Shown here in pieces: positions 6,916 to 16,432 of a DNA stretch of 64,000 bases (position 1 is its first letter; every line of letters starts with the position of its first letter). A program made the position numbers and the translations under genes. The stretch is from Eggerthella lenta DSM 2243 (GTDB taxonomy: Bacteria; Actinomycetota; Coriobacteriia; Coriobacteriales; Eggerthellaceae), in NCBI RefSeq assembly GCF_000024265.1, contig NC_013204.1, forward strand, positions 496,001 through 560,000, given 5' to 3'. The notes beneath the pieces are model-generated. The model made no database searches. It had not been told where the DNA came from and saw only the letters and a program-made list of their open reading frames with translations.

Positions 6916-8598
6916 ATGAGAAACATGCGACTGAAGGCCGCGCTTGGAATGGCGGGGGTGTTGGCGATGACTGCAGCTTGCTGCGTGGTTGGTCCGGCGC
7001 TTGCGGCCGATTCTGCGTCGACTGCAGACGAAATAGTGCGCGGAGGGGAGCCGGACGGCGATGTTCAGTATCCCGGCAAAGAGTACATCGTCGAGAATTA
7101 CGACAAGTGGGACAAGATCGCCGAGGAGTACGCGCCCGAGATCATTCGATATTCGAACGGGCAGCTGGTTCAGCGTACCCCGACCGAGTACGAGTGCCCC
7201 CATTGGATGCAGCAAAGCTGGACCATTTCGTACAACACGTACTACCTCGACGCGGACAACCGAGGGTGCAATTCGTGCCATGCTGATATGAATGCGATGA
7301 TCGAGAACATGGAGTACAAGCATGCCACGATCGACAACAAAGCGCTCGAGACGTACAGCGACGTGAACCAGTGCATCTCGTGCCATCGTGACAACGGCGA
7401 CGATTTCGGCCGCCTCATACATGCCATCCACTACAACGAGCGCAGCGGGAACAAGTTCGCCGAGGGCTCGAACGGCACGTGTCAATCGTGTCACGACGCG
7501 ACTGCGGATGGCAACGGCATGCAGCTGTGGGACAACGTGAAGCATGAGGCGCTGCAAGGCATCAACAAGGTTGAAAACGTGCAGGGCGAGTTCGCATCCA
7601 CCCAGGACAAGGTGCAGACGCAAGACGAGCTGTACAGCTACGACTTCGTTCATGGCTATTACGACCATATGCGTTACGCATGCGGGCCTAACGGGCTTGA
7701 CATCGACCTGCCCCAGAGCATGTTCGACGAGTGGGAGTTCACGGTCGACGGGAACGTGAACGCGCCCTACACGAAGAAGCTGCCCGAGCTGGTGGCCGAA
7801 GCTGAAGCCGCTGGCGTGGTGGTCACGAAGCCCTCGAAGATGGTGTGCGAGCTGAATCCGATCGGCGGCGGCGGAATCGGCCAGGCCGAGATCACCGGTA
7901 TCCCGGTCAGCTGGCTCATCGAGAAGGCTGGCGGCTACACCGAAGACACCAACAGCGTGCGCGTCATTCGCGCAGACGGGTCTTCGCGCAGCGGGTTCGA
8001 CCTCTCGGTCTTGGACAAAGGGTATCTGGTGTACAAGATCGATGGCGAATACCTCAGCGCACGTCACGGCTTCCCGGTCATGCATTGGCAGGAGACCTAC
8101 GATGCCCAGATCTTCTCGAAGCAGATCAACGGCTACCACGTGTCGTCCGATGTCATGGACGAGCGTGTGTGCGGCCAGGTCAACCAAGAGGATGCCCATG
8201 TGAACCGTCCCAACGTGACGGTGTGCGGCGTGCCCGAAGGTCTCATCATCCAGAACGGCAAGCCGTTCACGTTCAACGGCTATGCCGACGCGTTCGACCA
8301 TCCCATGAAGACGGTGGAATTCTCCATGGACGGCGGCGAGACGTGGACGTCGTTCGACGTGGGAGACGTCGATCCGGCGAAGTGGCTGTGGTGGAGCTTC
8401 ACGTTCACGCCCGAGAAAGAAGGAGCGTACGTGCTGAGCGTGCGCGGCACGGACATCGACGGCGAAGTGAGCTACCGCAACCACGAGGTGCTGGTGAACG
8501 CGAAGGACGAGATGCCGTCCGAAGACGAGATCACCGAGATAGGGAAGATCGTCGATCCGGCCATGGCCAACGGCGATGCTTCCGGCGATCAGCAGTAA
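6916..8598 (+). CDS. Triheme cytochrome c - sulfite-oxidase-like molybdoprotein fusion
   Basis: 560 residues. A Sec-type signal peptide ends near ALA|AD (residue 30). Three c-type heme sites follow: CNSCH (118-122), CISCH (153-157) and CQSCH (189-193). From about residue 265 there is an oxidoreductase molybdopterin-binding domain; Cys311 in KMVCELNPIGGGG aligns with the molybdenum-ligating Cys of sulfite oxidases. The C-terminal Ig-like dimerisation domain starts at NRPNVTVCGV and has VEFSMDGGETW. The protein is exported, and the hemes probably pass electrons to or from the Mo site; the substrate is unknown. Paired with the heme-less relative 16 nt downstream and divergent from a LuxR regulator. 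Confidence 0.82.
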   Translation: MRNMRLKAALGMAGVLAMTAACCVVGPALAADSASTADEIVRGGEPDGDVQYPGKEYIVENYDKWDKIAEEYAPEIIRYSNGQLVQRTPTEYECPHWMQQSWTISYNTYYLDADNRGCNSCHADMNAMIENMEYKHATIDNKALETYSDVNQCISCHRDNGDDFGRLIHAIHYNERSGNKFAEGSNGTCQSCHDATADGNGMQLWDNVKHEALQGINKVENVQGEFASTQDKVQTQDELYSYDFVHGYYDHMRYACGPNGLDIDLPQSMFDEWEFTVDGNVNAPYTKKLPELVAEAEAAGVVVTKPSKMVCELNPIGGGGIGQAEITGIPVSWLIEKAGGYTEDTNSVRVIRADGSSRSGFDLSVLDKGYLVYKIDGEYLSARHGFPVMHWQETYDAQIFSKQINGYHVSSDVMDERVCGQVNQEDAHVNRPNVTVCGVPEGLIIQNGKPFTFNGYADAFDHPMKTVEFSMDGGETWTSFDVGDVDPAKWLWWSFTFTPEKEGAYVLSVRGTDIDGEVSYRNHEVLVNAKDEMPSEDEITEIGKIVDPAMANGDASGDQQ

Positions 8599-8613
8599 GC
8601 GAGGATGATAGAC

Positions 8614-9696
8614 ATGACGCAACGAAATACCCGAATGTTCGCCGGTGTTGCCGGAGCTGCGCTGCTGCTCACCGGGTCGGGCTTGGCGCTGAACGCTTTG
8701 AATCCGAACAGCGCCGATGCATCCGATGCGGCGAGCGGGACGACGCACTCGTTCAACGAGAACGTGGTTGAGGCTTCGTGGGTGAACGTCGACGACGGCT
8801 CGTACGTACGGGTGCCGAACGTGCAGGGAAGCTTTGTATTTAACCAATTGGGAACGACCCCGAACGACGAGCTGTTCAACGTATTCGGTGCTGCTTTGAC
8901 CTCGATGTGCTCTAAGCCTGCGGTCGAGTTCGAAGCGCAGACGGGCGGCGTGGCCAATTTCTACGTGAACGTAGGGGGCCATATCAAGAAGAACTTCACG
9001 GTGGATGTAAGCGAGTTGTCCGAAGATGCCAGCGAGGAGGCGCTCATGGCGTGCTCGTGCGCTACCGGCTCTCCGTTCGGACAGGCTGCGGTGCTCGGCG
9101 TGCCGCTGGCGTCCATCGTGGAAATGGCCGATTTGGAGGAAGGCGTGAACACCGTGACGGCGTATGGCGCCGACGGGTTCGGCCAGCCTTTGCCGCTGCG
9201 CTACGCTTTGGAGCATGATGCGATGCTCGTCTACCAGGTGAACGGCCAGGAGCTTACGTCGGCGACGGACGGTTCCAGCATGCAGCTGTGGATGCCCGAG
9301 ACGGTAGCGCGGTACTTCACGCGCAACATCACCGACATCGAGCTGACGCGCGAAGACGCCGAACCCGATGTGCAGCAGGTCGATCCGTGCTACCGCAACA
9401 AGATCAACATCATGAACTACGCCGACGGATGCACGTTCGTCGCAGGCGACGAGATCACGTTCGAGGGCGTTGCCGACGATCTAGGAAGCCCGATCGAGGC
9501 TATCGAGTTTTCGTTCGACGGCGGCGCTACTTGGACGTCGTGCGCGACCGAGGGAGCAACCGCGGACAAATGGGTGAATTGGCAGTTCTCCACTTCGTTC
9601 GAAGATGCAGGAGACTATCGTATGACGGTGCGTGCCAAAACTGCAGACGGCATGGTTTCGCCGCTTGCGGCGACGCTGTTGTTCCAGGTCTCGTAA
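8614..9696 (+). CDS. Second sulfite-oxidase-like molybdopterin protein, exported, no heme
   Basis: 360 residues from the ATG at 8614, which has AGGA about 9 nt upstream (the ATG at 8605 is too close to it). An uncleaved or cleaved signal segment occupies residues 8-27. The Moco domain carries MACSCATGSPFGQA, where one Cys is the likely Mo ligand, and LGVPLASIVEMA. The C-terminal Ig-like domain has EAIEFSFDGGATWTSC. It resembles the second half of the preceding gene but has no CxxCH. The two probably form one extracytoplasmic oxidoreductase (inference). A strong terminator follows. Confidence 0.78.
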   Translation: MTQRNTRMFAGVAGAALLLTGSGLALNALNPNSADASDAASGTTHSFNENVVEASWVNVDDGSYVRVPNVQGSFVFNQLGTTPNDELFNVFGAALTSMCSKPAVEFEAQTGGVANFYVNVGGHIKKNFTVDVSELSEDASEEALMACSCATGSPFGQAAVLGVPLASIVEMADLEEGVNTVTAYGADGFGQPLPLRYALEHDAMLVYQVNGQELTSATDGSSMQLWMPETVARYFTRNITDIELTREDAEPDVQQVDPCYRNKINIMNYADGCTFVAGDEITFEGVADDLGSPIEAIEFSFDGGATWTSCATEGATADKWVNWQFSTSFEDAGDYRMTVRAKTADGMVSPLAATLLFQVS

Positions 9697-9708
9697 GAGG
9701 GCTTATCG

Positions 9709-9740
9709 GAGGGCGCGCAATCCGGGCGCGCCCTCTTTTT
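9709..9740 (+). terminator. Terminator of the molybdoprotein pair
   Basis: GAGGGCGCGC / GCGCGCCCTC, a 10-bp perfect stem with a 7-nt loop, followed by five T residues. Confidence 0.9.
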
Positions 9741-9844
9741 CGGGCGTCCGCTTGCAGTTTGGCAATGGTTTAATGGGTCGCGTGAAGGCCGGCGTATGAT
9801 CTATACTTGCCATTCGATCGGTTGATGCAAAGAAGGAGCTCGTC

Positions 9845-10375
9845 ATGACCGTTATCGGCCTCATATCCGACACGCATGGACAGTTGCCCGACGAGGCGCT
9901 CGCGGCCATGGCGGACGTCGACCATATCATCCATGCGGGCGACATCGGCGGCCCCGAGATTCTGCATGCGCTCGAGGCGTTGGCGCCGACCACGGCGGTG
10001 CTGGGCAACAACGACTTCGACGAGTACGGCTCGCGCGTGAGCCGTTTCGCGCATCCGGTGATCGACGGCGTGCGCTTCCTCGTGGCGCACTATCCGCGCG
10101 ACGTGCAGATCGGGTTCAACGGCTGCGCGGGTCTGGCGGCGGGCGATCCCATCCCGCAGGTGTGCGTCCACGGGCACACGCATGTGCCCGAGCTGGTGTA
10201 CGGACCCGAGGCGCGTCCGGCATCGTACGTCGTCTGCCCCGGCGCGCCGTTCCGGCCTCGCGGCGGGTTTCCGAAGTGCACGGGCCGCATGCTAGTGGAC
10301 GACGGGCGCGTGCTGGGCGTGCGCATCGCGTCGTTGGACGGGCAGACCGTGTTCGAAGCGGGCGAGGGCGCGTAA
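9845..10375 (+). CDS. YfcE/MJ0936-type metallophosphoesterase
   Basis: 176 residues; GAAGGAG precedes the ATG. Metal-binding motifs of the calcineurin-like fold appear in order: ISDTHG (6-11), HAGDIGG, LGNNDFDEYG, the shortened VAHYP, and CVHGHTHVP. Family members hydrolyse phosphodiesters with Mn or other metals; the physiological substrate is not established. Stand-alone gene bounded by terminators and a decayed gene downstream. Confidence 0.88.
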   Translation: MTVIGLISDTHGQLPDEALAAMADVDHIIHAGDIGGPEILHALEALAPTTAVLGNNDFDEYGSRVSRFAHPVIDGVRFLVAHYPRDVQIGFNGCAGLAAGDPIPQVCVHGHTHVPELVYGPEARPASYVVCPGAPFRPRGGFPKCTGRMLVDDGRVLGVRIASLDGQTVFEAGEGA

Positions 10376-10400
10376 GGCGAAAGCCCGGTGCATTCCATGC

Positions 10401-10460
10401 GCATTGTCGCCCGAAGGCCTCGTTTTCAGGCGCGATTCCGCGGCTTTCGGGCGACAATGC
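10401..10460. repeat. 15-bp perfect inverted repeat
   Basis: GCATTGTCGCCCGAA (10401-10415) and its exact complement TTCGGGCGACAATGC (10446-10460) around a 30-nt loop. It lies between the phosphoesterase stop and the decayed band-7 gene. There is no T-tract on either side, so it may be a terminator-like stem or a mobile-element scar. Confidence 0.7.
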
Positions 10461-10495
10461 GTGCAGGGGCGCGCAAGGCGACCGAAGCGGCGTGC

Positions 10496-10897
10496 TTGGC
10501 GGTGTCGCTTTGCATGAGGGCTTGGGGCTGTTGGTTCCCTTGGCCGTCGAAGCGTTCGTCACGGCGACGAAGCGGCTGGTGCGCGCGCTGCCGGTGGACC
10601 TGTTGTGCATCGCGGGAGCTGCAAGAGGTCATGTCCACCGAGGCCCAGGCCGAGCGCGAGAAGAACGCCCGCAGGTGCTGGCCGAGGTGGAGAAGGACGT
10701 CTCGTCCATGCGTCGTGGACGCGGCGCACGTGTACGAGCAGAACGAGGTGGCCCTGCGCCTGCGCACGATGCACCTCTTGTACGAGAGCGTGAAGGGTTC
10801 CGGCGGCACCGTGGTCATCCCGAGCGCCTAAAGCGAAGGCTTCAGCGACGCCGCCCTGAAGAACATGGCCGACTCCCTGAAAACCCCGAAGGGGTAG
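10496..10897 (+). pseudogene. Decayed SPFH/band-7 (slipin/stomatin-like) gene
   Basis: The stretch reads as the C-terminal half of a slipin broken by several lesions. ELQEVMSTEAQAEREKNAR is in one frame, QVLAEVEKDVSSM in the next, and DAAHVYEQNEVALRLRTMH with LYESVKGSGGTVVIPSA back in the first. An in-frame TAA at 10829 is followed by SEGFSDAALKNMADSLKTPKG, ending at 10897. Thus there are two compensating frameshifts (about 10670 and 10715) and a nonsense codon. The upstream part (EGLGLLVPLAVEAFV) is barely recognisable, so the left end is approximate. Confidence 0.7.
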
Positions 10898-10984
10898 CGA
10901 AGGCCGAAGTTCGCGGGCCCAGAAAAGCAAATGACGGTCAAATGAAAAGCAAGGACGACGGTGAGTCTGGACGACGTCGCCTGC

Positions 10985-11557
10985 TTAGCAGATCACCGAA
11001 AGCTCACCGGTGTCGGAGTCCATGATGAATCCGATCACGCGCACGTGGGGCGGCATGACGGGGTGGTTCGCCACCATGTCGACGCTTTTGCGCACGGCTT
11101 CCTCGGTGTCGCCGAAGCCGGCCAGCCATTTGTCGAAGTCGATGCCGCAGTGCCGCGCGAACTCGATGCGCTCGGCCGATACGCCGAGGCGCTCCATGTT
11201 CGCTACCATCTCCTTGCCGCTCATGTGCTGTGCGCCGCAGTTCGTGTGCGCCACGATCATGATGTCCTCCACGCCCAGCTCGCATACTGCGATCAGCAGC
11301 GAGCGCATGACGCTGCCGAAGGGGTGGGCCACCTCGGCGCCGGCCACCTTGATGATTTTCGCGTCGCCGTTCTTCAACCCCAGCGCCGCCAGCAGCAGCG
11401 CGGTGAGGCGCGTGTCCATGCACGAGACGATGGCCAGCTTCTTGTCGGGGTACTTGTCGGTGGTGTAACGTTCGAAGTCGCGGCGCTCCACGAACGCGCG
11501 GTTGTGCGCGAGGATGCCGTCGATGGTGGGGGAGATGGTCGCCTGCTGCTGATCCAT
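10985..11557 (-). CDS. Beta-class carbonic anhydrase
   Basis: 190 residues from MDQQQATISP, with AGAAGG upstream; the frame is open further upstream but that part is not protein-like. Zinc ligands and the Asp/Arg dyad are in IVSCMDTRLT, and HTNCGAQHM provides His and the second Cys. VAGAEVAHPFGSVMRSL is the typical following segment. The enzyme interconverts CO2 and bicarbonate. The sequence fits the short type found in Firmicutes and Actinobacteria. Single gene; a parS site is 67 bp upstream. Confidence 0.92.
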   Translation of the reverse strand: MDQQQATISPTIDGILAHNRAFVERRDFERYTTDKYPDKKLAIVSCMDTRLTALLLAALGLKNGDAKIIKVAGAEVAHPFGSVMRSLLIAVCELGVEDIMIVAHTNCGAQHMSGKEMVANMERLGVSAERIEFARHCGIDFDKWLAGFGDTEEAVRKSVDMVANHPVMPPHVRVIGFIMDSDTGELSVIC

Positions 11558-11623
11558 AAGAGCCTTCTTTCGTCCGAAGCCCTTATGATAGCGCAACCTG
11601 CTCCCGCGCAATGTGCGAACGAA

Positions 11624-11639
11624 TGTTTCACGTGAAACA
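11624..11639. promoter_or_regulatory. parS: parS site 2
   Basis: Perfect TGTTTCACGTGAAACA, extended by matching bases to a 22-bp palindrome (11621-11642). Lies between the carbonic anhydrase start and the rubrerythrin terminator. Confidence 0.92.
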
Positions 11640-11667
11640 TTCGGTGAAGATGCAGGTCGCAGACGTG

Positions 11668-11695
11668 GAAACGGCCGCCCGAGGGCGGCCGTTTC
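11668..11695 (-). terminator. Terminator of rubrerythrin gene
   Basis: GAAACGGCCGCC / GGCGGCCGTTTC, a 12-bp stem with a 4-nt loop, 29 nt beyond the rubrerythrin stop. Confidence 0.75.
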
Positions 11696-11724
11696 TGGCA
11701 GATGGAAAAGCTGGGTGCGACGGT

Positions 11725-12327
11725 TTAGAACGCGCGGAAGGAGGCCTTCGGGCAGAAGCAGATGGGGCACTTCTCGAAGTTCTCGCCCTTGTGGATGTAA
11801 CCGCAGATGGGGCACAGGTAGAACTTGTCGTCGTCGGGAGCGTCGATGTCGTTGTACGCCGCCAGGTAGCGCTCGGCGTGCACGGACTCGGCCAGCTTGG
11901 CGCGGGTGAACACCTGCACGGCCTTCGTGTTGCCCTCTTCCTGAGCCTTCTTGATGAAGGCCGGGTACATGTCGGACGTCTCGAAGATCTCGCCCTGAGC
12001 GCCCATGATGAGGTTCAGGTCGGTCTGGATGCCCTCGGCCTCAGGGGCGGCCGGCTTCTCGAAGCCCGGCTCCATCTCGGCGACGAGCGCGTACTCGAGG
12101 CCGATGTGGATCTGCTCGGCAGCGGACGTTGCCTCGAACAGGCGAGCGATCTGCTCGTAGCCCTGCTCCTTGGCAGCCTGGGCGAACGCGGCGTACTTGG
12201 CGGAAGCGCCGGTCTCGCCGCCGATGGCGGCCTTCAGGTTCTCGAGCGTGGTGCCGACTTCGCAGGTGCCGAAGCCGTCCATGTTCGTGGTGTTCTCGGC
12301 GGTGGGGATCTCGGAACGTACCTTCAT
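11725..12327 (-). CDS. rbr: Rubrerythrin
   Basis: 200 residues, preceded by GAAGGAG. The N-terminal ferritin-like four-helix bundle carries the di-iron ligands (GGETGASAKYAAFA, FEATSAAEQIHIGLEYA, AKLAESVHAERY). A C-terminal rubredoxin domain has CPICGYIHKG and CPICFCPK. Rubrerythrins reduce hydrogen peroxide in anaerobes, using electrons passed through the rubredoxin iron. An N-terminal extension of about 25 residues precedes the bundle. A palindrome of Fur/PerR type lies in the upstream region, so iron or peroxide control is likely. Confidence 0.93.
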   Translation of the reverse strand: MKVRSEIPTAENTTNMDGFGTCEVGTTLENLKAAIGGETGASAKYAAFAQAAKEQGYEQIARLFEATSAAEQIHIGLEYALVAEMEPGFEKPAAPEAEGIQTDLNLIMGAQGEIFETSDMYPAFIKKAQEEGNTKAVQVFTRAKLAESVHAERYLAAYNDIDAPDDDKFYLCPICGYIHKGENFEKCPICFCPKASFRAF

Positions 12328-12369
12328 GGGTGATACTCCTTCTCGTCTTACGTTTTCGTCTGTGCACTC

Positions 12370-12392
12370 TTATTGAGAATTAATCTCAATAA
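12370..12392. promoter_or_regulatory. Fur/PerR-like palindromic operator
   Basis: TTATTGAGA - ATTAA - TCTCAATAA: 9-bp perfect arms, AT-rich in a 64 percent GC context, 43-65 bp before the rubrerythrin start. It resembles Fur-superfamily boxes; the exact regulator cannot be named. Confidence 0.7.
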
Positions 12393-12483
12393 GTAGAATA
12401 CTCCGAAGCCGAACGAGACGCAAGGGGGTAATCGATGGCCGTCGGGTATTTCGCGAAACGTCCACAAAAGCGTCCGCGGCAAG

Positions 12484-12516
12484 CGAGAGGGGCGATGGAA
12501 GACGCCGCCCCTCTCG
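12484..12516. repeat. 11-bp inverted repeat downstream of rubrerythrin promoter
   Basis: CGAGAGGGGCG / CGCCCCTCTCG separated by 11 nt. Possibly a second terminator stem behind the ABC gene. Confidence 0.55.
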
Positions 12517-12527
12517 TCTTGGCGAGG

Positions 12528-12561
12528 AAAAGAGGCGCTCTTGCAAAACAGGAGCGCCTCT
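12528..12561 (-). terminator. Terminator of the fused ABC exporter
   Basis: AGAGGCGCTC / GAGCGCCTCT, a 10-bp stem with an 11-nt loop; on the minus strand it is followed by a T4 run. It lies 35 nt beyond the stop at 12596. Confidence 0.85.
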
Positions 12562-12595
12562 TCGGTTTGCTCGGGCTTGTGCGGTGCAGCTTCGC

Positions 12596-15500
12596 TTACT
12601 CGCTTCTCAGCGCTTCCACCGGGTCTTTCCTGCTGGCGGCGCTGGAGGGGATGAGGCCGGCCAGGAACGTGAGGAACACGCTGATGGCCACCAGGATGAC
12701 GGCGGCCTGCCACGGCAGCGAGGCCACGTTCGCCACGTCGAACAGCGAGTAGACGATGGCGTTGGCGGGTATGCAGGCCAGCATGGTCAGGCCGATGCCG
12801 ATGACGCCGGCCGTGAAGCCCACGATGATGGTCTCGGCGTTGAACACGCGGCTGATGTCGCCCTTGCTGGCGCCGATGGAGCGCAGGATGCCGATCTCCT
12901 TCTTGCGTTCCAGCACCGAAATGTAGGTGATGACGCCGATCATGATGGACGACACCACCAGCGAGATGGCCACGAACGCCACCAGCACGTAGCTGATCAT
13001 GTTCACGATGTCGGTGACCGAGGCCATGAGCGTGCCCACGAAGTCGGTGTAGGTGATCACCTTGTCGTCTTCGCCGTCGGCGGTCATGCGGTCGTTGTAG
13101 GCGTCGAGGATGCCGATGACCTTCTCTTTGCTCTCGAAGTCGATGGGGTAGATGTCGATGCCGCTCGGCTTGTTGAAGTCGGCGTAGCCCAGCTTCTTCA
13201 GGTTGTTGTCGTAGGAGGCGTCCTCCTTGCCCATCATCGACATCATGAGCTCGGTGAGGTCGTTCTCGTCCATGTTCATCTGGAACGCGTTGGCGAAGGC
13301 CGACTCATCGATGCTCATGGCGTTAGACATGTTCGCGGCGATCTGGTTCATGGACTGCTGCATGGCAGCGGACACCTGCGTTTCCAGCGCGGTCTGCATC
13401 TGCTGCATGTACGCGCCCAGCACGTTTTGCATGTACGAGCTCATGGCCGTGGTGATGGACGCCTGCAGCTGGCTCTCAAGCGCCTGCGCCATGGCGGGGA
13501 CGGCTTGCTGCATCTTTGCCGACAGCTGCTGCTGTAGCTGGGTTTGCAGGGCTTCGGTGGCCTGCTTCATGTCGATGGATCCCATGATGGCATCGGCGAT
13601 CTTCTTCTGGACCTCCTCGCTTTCGAGGTAGGCTTTCGCTCCGTCTTCCATGGTGGGAACCTTACCTTGCGCGACCTGTTCCTGCGCCCAGTTCGCGTAC
13701 CACGGGTTGAACCCTGCCATGATGTCTTCCATGGCCGCCTGCATCTTCGCCGAATCCATGGTCGGCTGCACATCGCCCAGATCCAGCTTGATGTCGCTGA
13801 AATCGACCAGGTTGCTCATGTCGATGCTGCTGGGATCAAGCGCGATGGACGAGCCGTCGAACGCCGGCAGCGATCCCATGTCCAGCGACAGCCCCGACAG
13901 GTCCAGCGACATGCCTGACAATCCGCTGGTCAGCGCGCTCTCGTCGAACTTGAACGCCGCCTGGATGGCATCGCCGTCGATAGTGAACAGCGACTGCATA
14001 TCGAAGCCCTCGCCGTCGTCTTCCTCGCCGAACGGCTTGTCGGTGAACACGTTGGTGTCGGGATGAGCCAGCTGGTCCTTCACGATGGTGCTGCTGGCGG
14101 CCTGCTCGATCACGTAGTCGGTCAGCGTGGAGGGGTAGTTGATGCCCGAGCTCAGCATGGTGGCGGTGGCGTCTTCGCGCGGCTGCACGATGCCGACGAT
14201 CTTCACGTCCTCGCCGTTGTTCACCAGGTTGCGCATGTAGTCGGTGTCGTCCGTCTTGTCTTTCCACACGTTGAACTCGTCGTCGTGCACGTAGTAGTCC
14301 GTGGCCTGCACCAGCTTGAACGTGATGCCCAGGATGTCGTCGTAGGTGGGCTGCTCGATGTTGTCGGGCGTGGTCACCTCTTCTTCGGCCGCGAACTTCT
14401 TAACCATGTCGTCGAACTCGTTGGCGTCGCGCAGACCCAGCGTGTACAGCATGAAATCGCTGATGTTGCCGTTGCCTGTGAGCACGAGCACCACCTCGTT
14501 GTGGTTCTCGGGCCAGTGTCCTGCTTTCACGTCGTACTGGCTCTCGTACAGGTTCGGGTCGCTGGGCATCTCGTAGAACACGTCGGTGCTCATCGACATG
14601 GACATGAGGCTGTTCGAGGATGCCGTTGAGCCCAGGCCCAGCGCGGACAGCGACTTGTCGGGGTTCACCTGGCGAAGCTTATCGGTGTTGGAGCTGTATA
14701 TCTGCGGAGCCACGTTGTAGGTGTATTCGATGGCGTTCGTGTACTGGTCGATGTCGCTCTGACCGCTGTCCAGGTACTCCTTCAGCGACGCCAGATCGTT
14801 CGAGCCGATGCTGGAGAACATGTTGGTGACCATCTCGGTGACGCCTACTTTGTCCTGGTTGCCGTCGCCTTCGGTTTCCCCCGTGTTGCCGCCTGCCCCG
14901 GTGGCCGCGCCCAGCATCATGGAGGTCATGTCGAAGCCGGTGCTCTGGATTTGCAGCGGGTACTCCGATAGCGTCTCCTCTTCGACGGACTTGATATAGT
15001 TGTTCACGCCGTTGGCCAACGACAGGATGGAGGCGATGCCGATGATGCCGATAGAGCCCGCGAACGCCGTCATCAGCGTGCGGCCCTTCTTCGTCATGAG
15101 GTTCTTGAACGACAGCGAAAGCGCCGTGAGGAACGACATCTTCGTACGGCGCGCGGGCTTCTCGCTCACGCGCATGTCCTCGGCGGTGGGCTCGTAGGGG
15201 TCGGTGTCGGAGCGGATGACGCCGTCGGTGAGCGTGACGATGCGCGTTGCGTAGTCTTCGGCCAGCTCGGGGTTGTGCGTGACCATGATGACCAGGCGGT
15301 CGTTCGCGATCTCGGTGAGCAGGTCCATGATCTGGACGCTGGTTTTGGAGTCGAGGGCGCCGGTGGGCTCGTCGGCCAGCAGGATCTCGGGATCGTTGAT
15401 CAGGGCGCGCGCGATGGCGACGCGCTGCATCTGGCCGCCGGACAGCTGGCTGGGCTTCTTGTTCACGTGATCGCCCAGGCCCACCTTCTGCAGCGCGGCC

Positions 15501-15868
15501 ACCGCGCGGTCGTGGCGTTCGGCGCGCGACACGCCCGACAGCGTCAGCGCCAGCTCCACGTTGGACAGCACCGTCTGGTGGGGGATGAGGTTGTAGCTTT
15601 GGAACACGAAGCCGATGCGGTTGTTGCGGTAGGCGTCCCAGTCCTTGTCTTTATACTGTTCGGTGGAGATGCCATCGATGATGAGGTTCCCCGAGTCGTA
15701 GTGGTCGAGGCCGCCCACGATGTTGAGCAGCGTGGTCTTGCCCGAGCCGGAGGGCCCCAGGATGGCCACGAACTCGTTGTCGCGGAACGACACCGACACG
15801 TTGTCGAGCGCGGTCTGGGTGAAGTCGGCCGTCGTGTACGACTTGCAGATGTTGAGCAGTTGCAGCAT
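12596..15868 (-). CDS. MacB-type ABC exporter, ATPase and FtsX permease in one chain, giant extracytoplasmic domain
   Basis: 1090 residues from [11 protein letters not shown] (a farther ATG at 15922 adds an unlikely tail). Residues 1-230 are the ATPase: [37 protein letters not shown] first TM segment lies near 270 ([15 protein letters not shown]). The last 180 residues hold three TM helices of an FtsX domain, with [20 protein letters not shown]. Between them is an extracytoplasmic region of about 600 residues, including D/S/L-rich repeats ([15 protein letters not shown]) and a long Q/M/A-rich helical stretch. Such proteins move lipids, peptides or envelope factors. The substrate is unknown, and the large insert is unlike classical MacB. 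Confidence 0.85.
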   Translation of the reverse strand: MLQLLNICKSYTTADFTQTALDNVSVSFRDNEFVAILGPSGSGKTTLLNIVGGLDHYDSGNLIIDGISTEQYKDKDWDAYRNNRIGFVFQSYNLIPHQTVLSNVELALTLSGVSRAERHDRAVAALQKVGLGDHVNKKPSQLSGGQMQRVAIARALINDPEILLADEPTGALDSKTSVQIMDLLTEIANDRLVIMVTHNPELAEDYATRIVTLTDGVIRSDTDPYEPTAEDMRVSEKPARRTKMSFLTALSLSFKNLMTKKGRTLMTAFAGSIGIIGIASILSLANGVNNYIKSVEEETLSEYPLQIQSTGFDMTSMMLGAATGAGGNTGETEGDGNQDKVGVTEMVTNMFSSIGSNDLASLKEYLDSGQSDIDQYTNAIEYTYNVAPQIYSSNTDKLRQVNPDKSLSALGLGSTASSNSLMSMSMSTDVFYEMPSDPNLYESQYDVKAGHWPENHNEVVLVLTGNGNISDFMLYTLGLRDANEFDDMVKKFAAEEEVTTPDNIEQPTYDDILGITFKLVQATDYYVHDDEFNVWKDKTDDTDYMRNLVNNGEDVKIVGIVQPREDATATMLSSGINYPSTLTDYVIEQAASSTIVKDQLAHPDTNVFTDKPFGEEDDGEGFDMQSLFTIDGDAIQAAFKFDESALTSGLSGMSLDLSGLSLDMGSLPAFDGSSIALDPSSIDMSNLVDFSDIKLDLGDVQPTMDSAKMQAAMEDIMAGFNPWYANWAQEQVAQGKVPTMEDGAKAYLESEEVQKKIADAIMGSIDMKQATEALQTQLQQQLSAKMQQAVPAMAQALESQLQASITTAMSSYMQNVLGAYMQQMQTALETQVSAAMQQSMNQIAANMSNAMSIDESAFANAFQMNMDENDLTELMMSMMGKEDASYDNNLKKLGYADFNKPSGIDIYPIDFESKEKVIGILDAYNDRMTADGEDDKVITYTDFVGTLMASVTDIVNMISYVLVAFVAISLVVSSIMIGVITYISVLERKKEIGILRSIGASKGDISRVFNAETIIVGFTAGVIGIGLTMLACIPANAIVYSLFDVANVASLPWQAAVILVAISVFLTFLAGLIPSSAASRKDPVEALRSE

Positions 15869-16432
15869 GGGGTGCCTTTCGGTGCGTTCCTCGCGAGGAG
15901 GCGAAACGCAGGTGTTACGCAATGGTTGATGCTTCGTTAATCATGGTTGATTTTCCTGCTTTCCCTTCTTGGGAAAGAGCAATCTTCACCGAGTTTACCG
16001 AACGGTTACTTTTGTGGCGGGAAGCGGGCGCGATGCTGCTGGAAGGCGGGGCGGCGTTGGCGTTTGGAGCGCGTTTTCCTACGGGTGCACCGATTCGCAG
16101 CCGTTTTGCACAAAAATCGGCGACGTTTGATGCGGGCGGGTGCCGTCTTCGGTTGGTCTTTGGTTGTTCCGATGGTGGCACCGGCGAAATCCCAGGTCGC
16201 AAATAGCACTTGCGCGATATCGTCCGAGAGGTGCCTTCCGTGAAGCGATGCGAGGCGTTTCGAATGTCGTGCGTCGCGGGTTTTTGTGCATCGGAAGGAG
16301 TTTTTCGTGCAGCGCGCCTCCCACGCCCGCTTGCTTACGATTTGCGGGAGATTGCGCTTTCGGGGTTTCGCTGGCGCTGGGCTTGGCGATAATGGGGCGG
16401 AATAAGAAAACGGCGGCGAAAGGACGCATGAC
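15869..16432. other. Long intergenic region, no credible gene
   Basis: 564 bp between the divergent ABC exporter and aminopeptidase. Small open frames exist on both strands (for example 15915-16202 minus) but lack family resemblance and ribosome sites. It contains a 9-bp direct repeat (15922-15951) and a CTTTCCC/GGGAAAG hairpin (15959-15977). The aminopeptidase ribosome site is GAAAGGA just before 16433. Confidence 0.5.
15922..15951. promoter_or_regulatory. Direct repeat, possible operator of the ABC exporter
   Basis: ATGGTTGAT occurs at 15922-15930 and 15943-15951, spaced 21 bp (two helical turns), 54-83 bp before the ABC start. Confidence 0.4.

Noticed and set aside
15915-16202. 95-codon minus-strand frame in the 564-bp gap
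   Set aside because: No recognisable domain or ribosome site; overlapped by equally poor frames.
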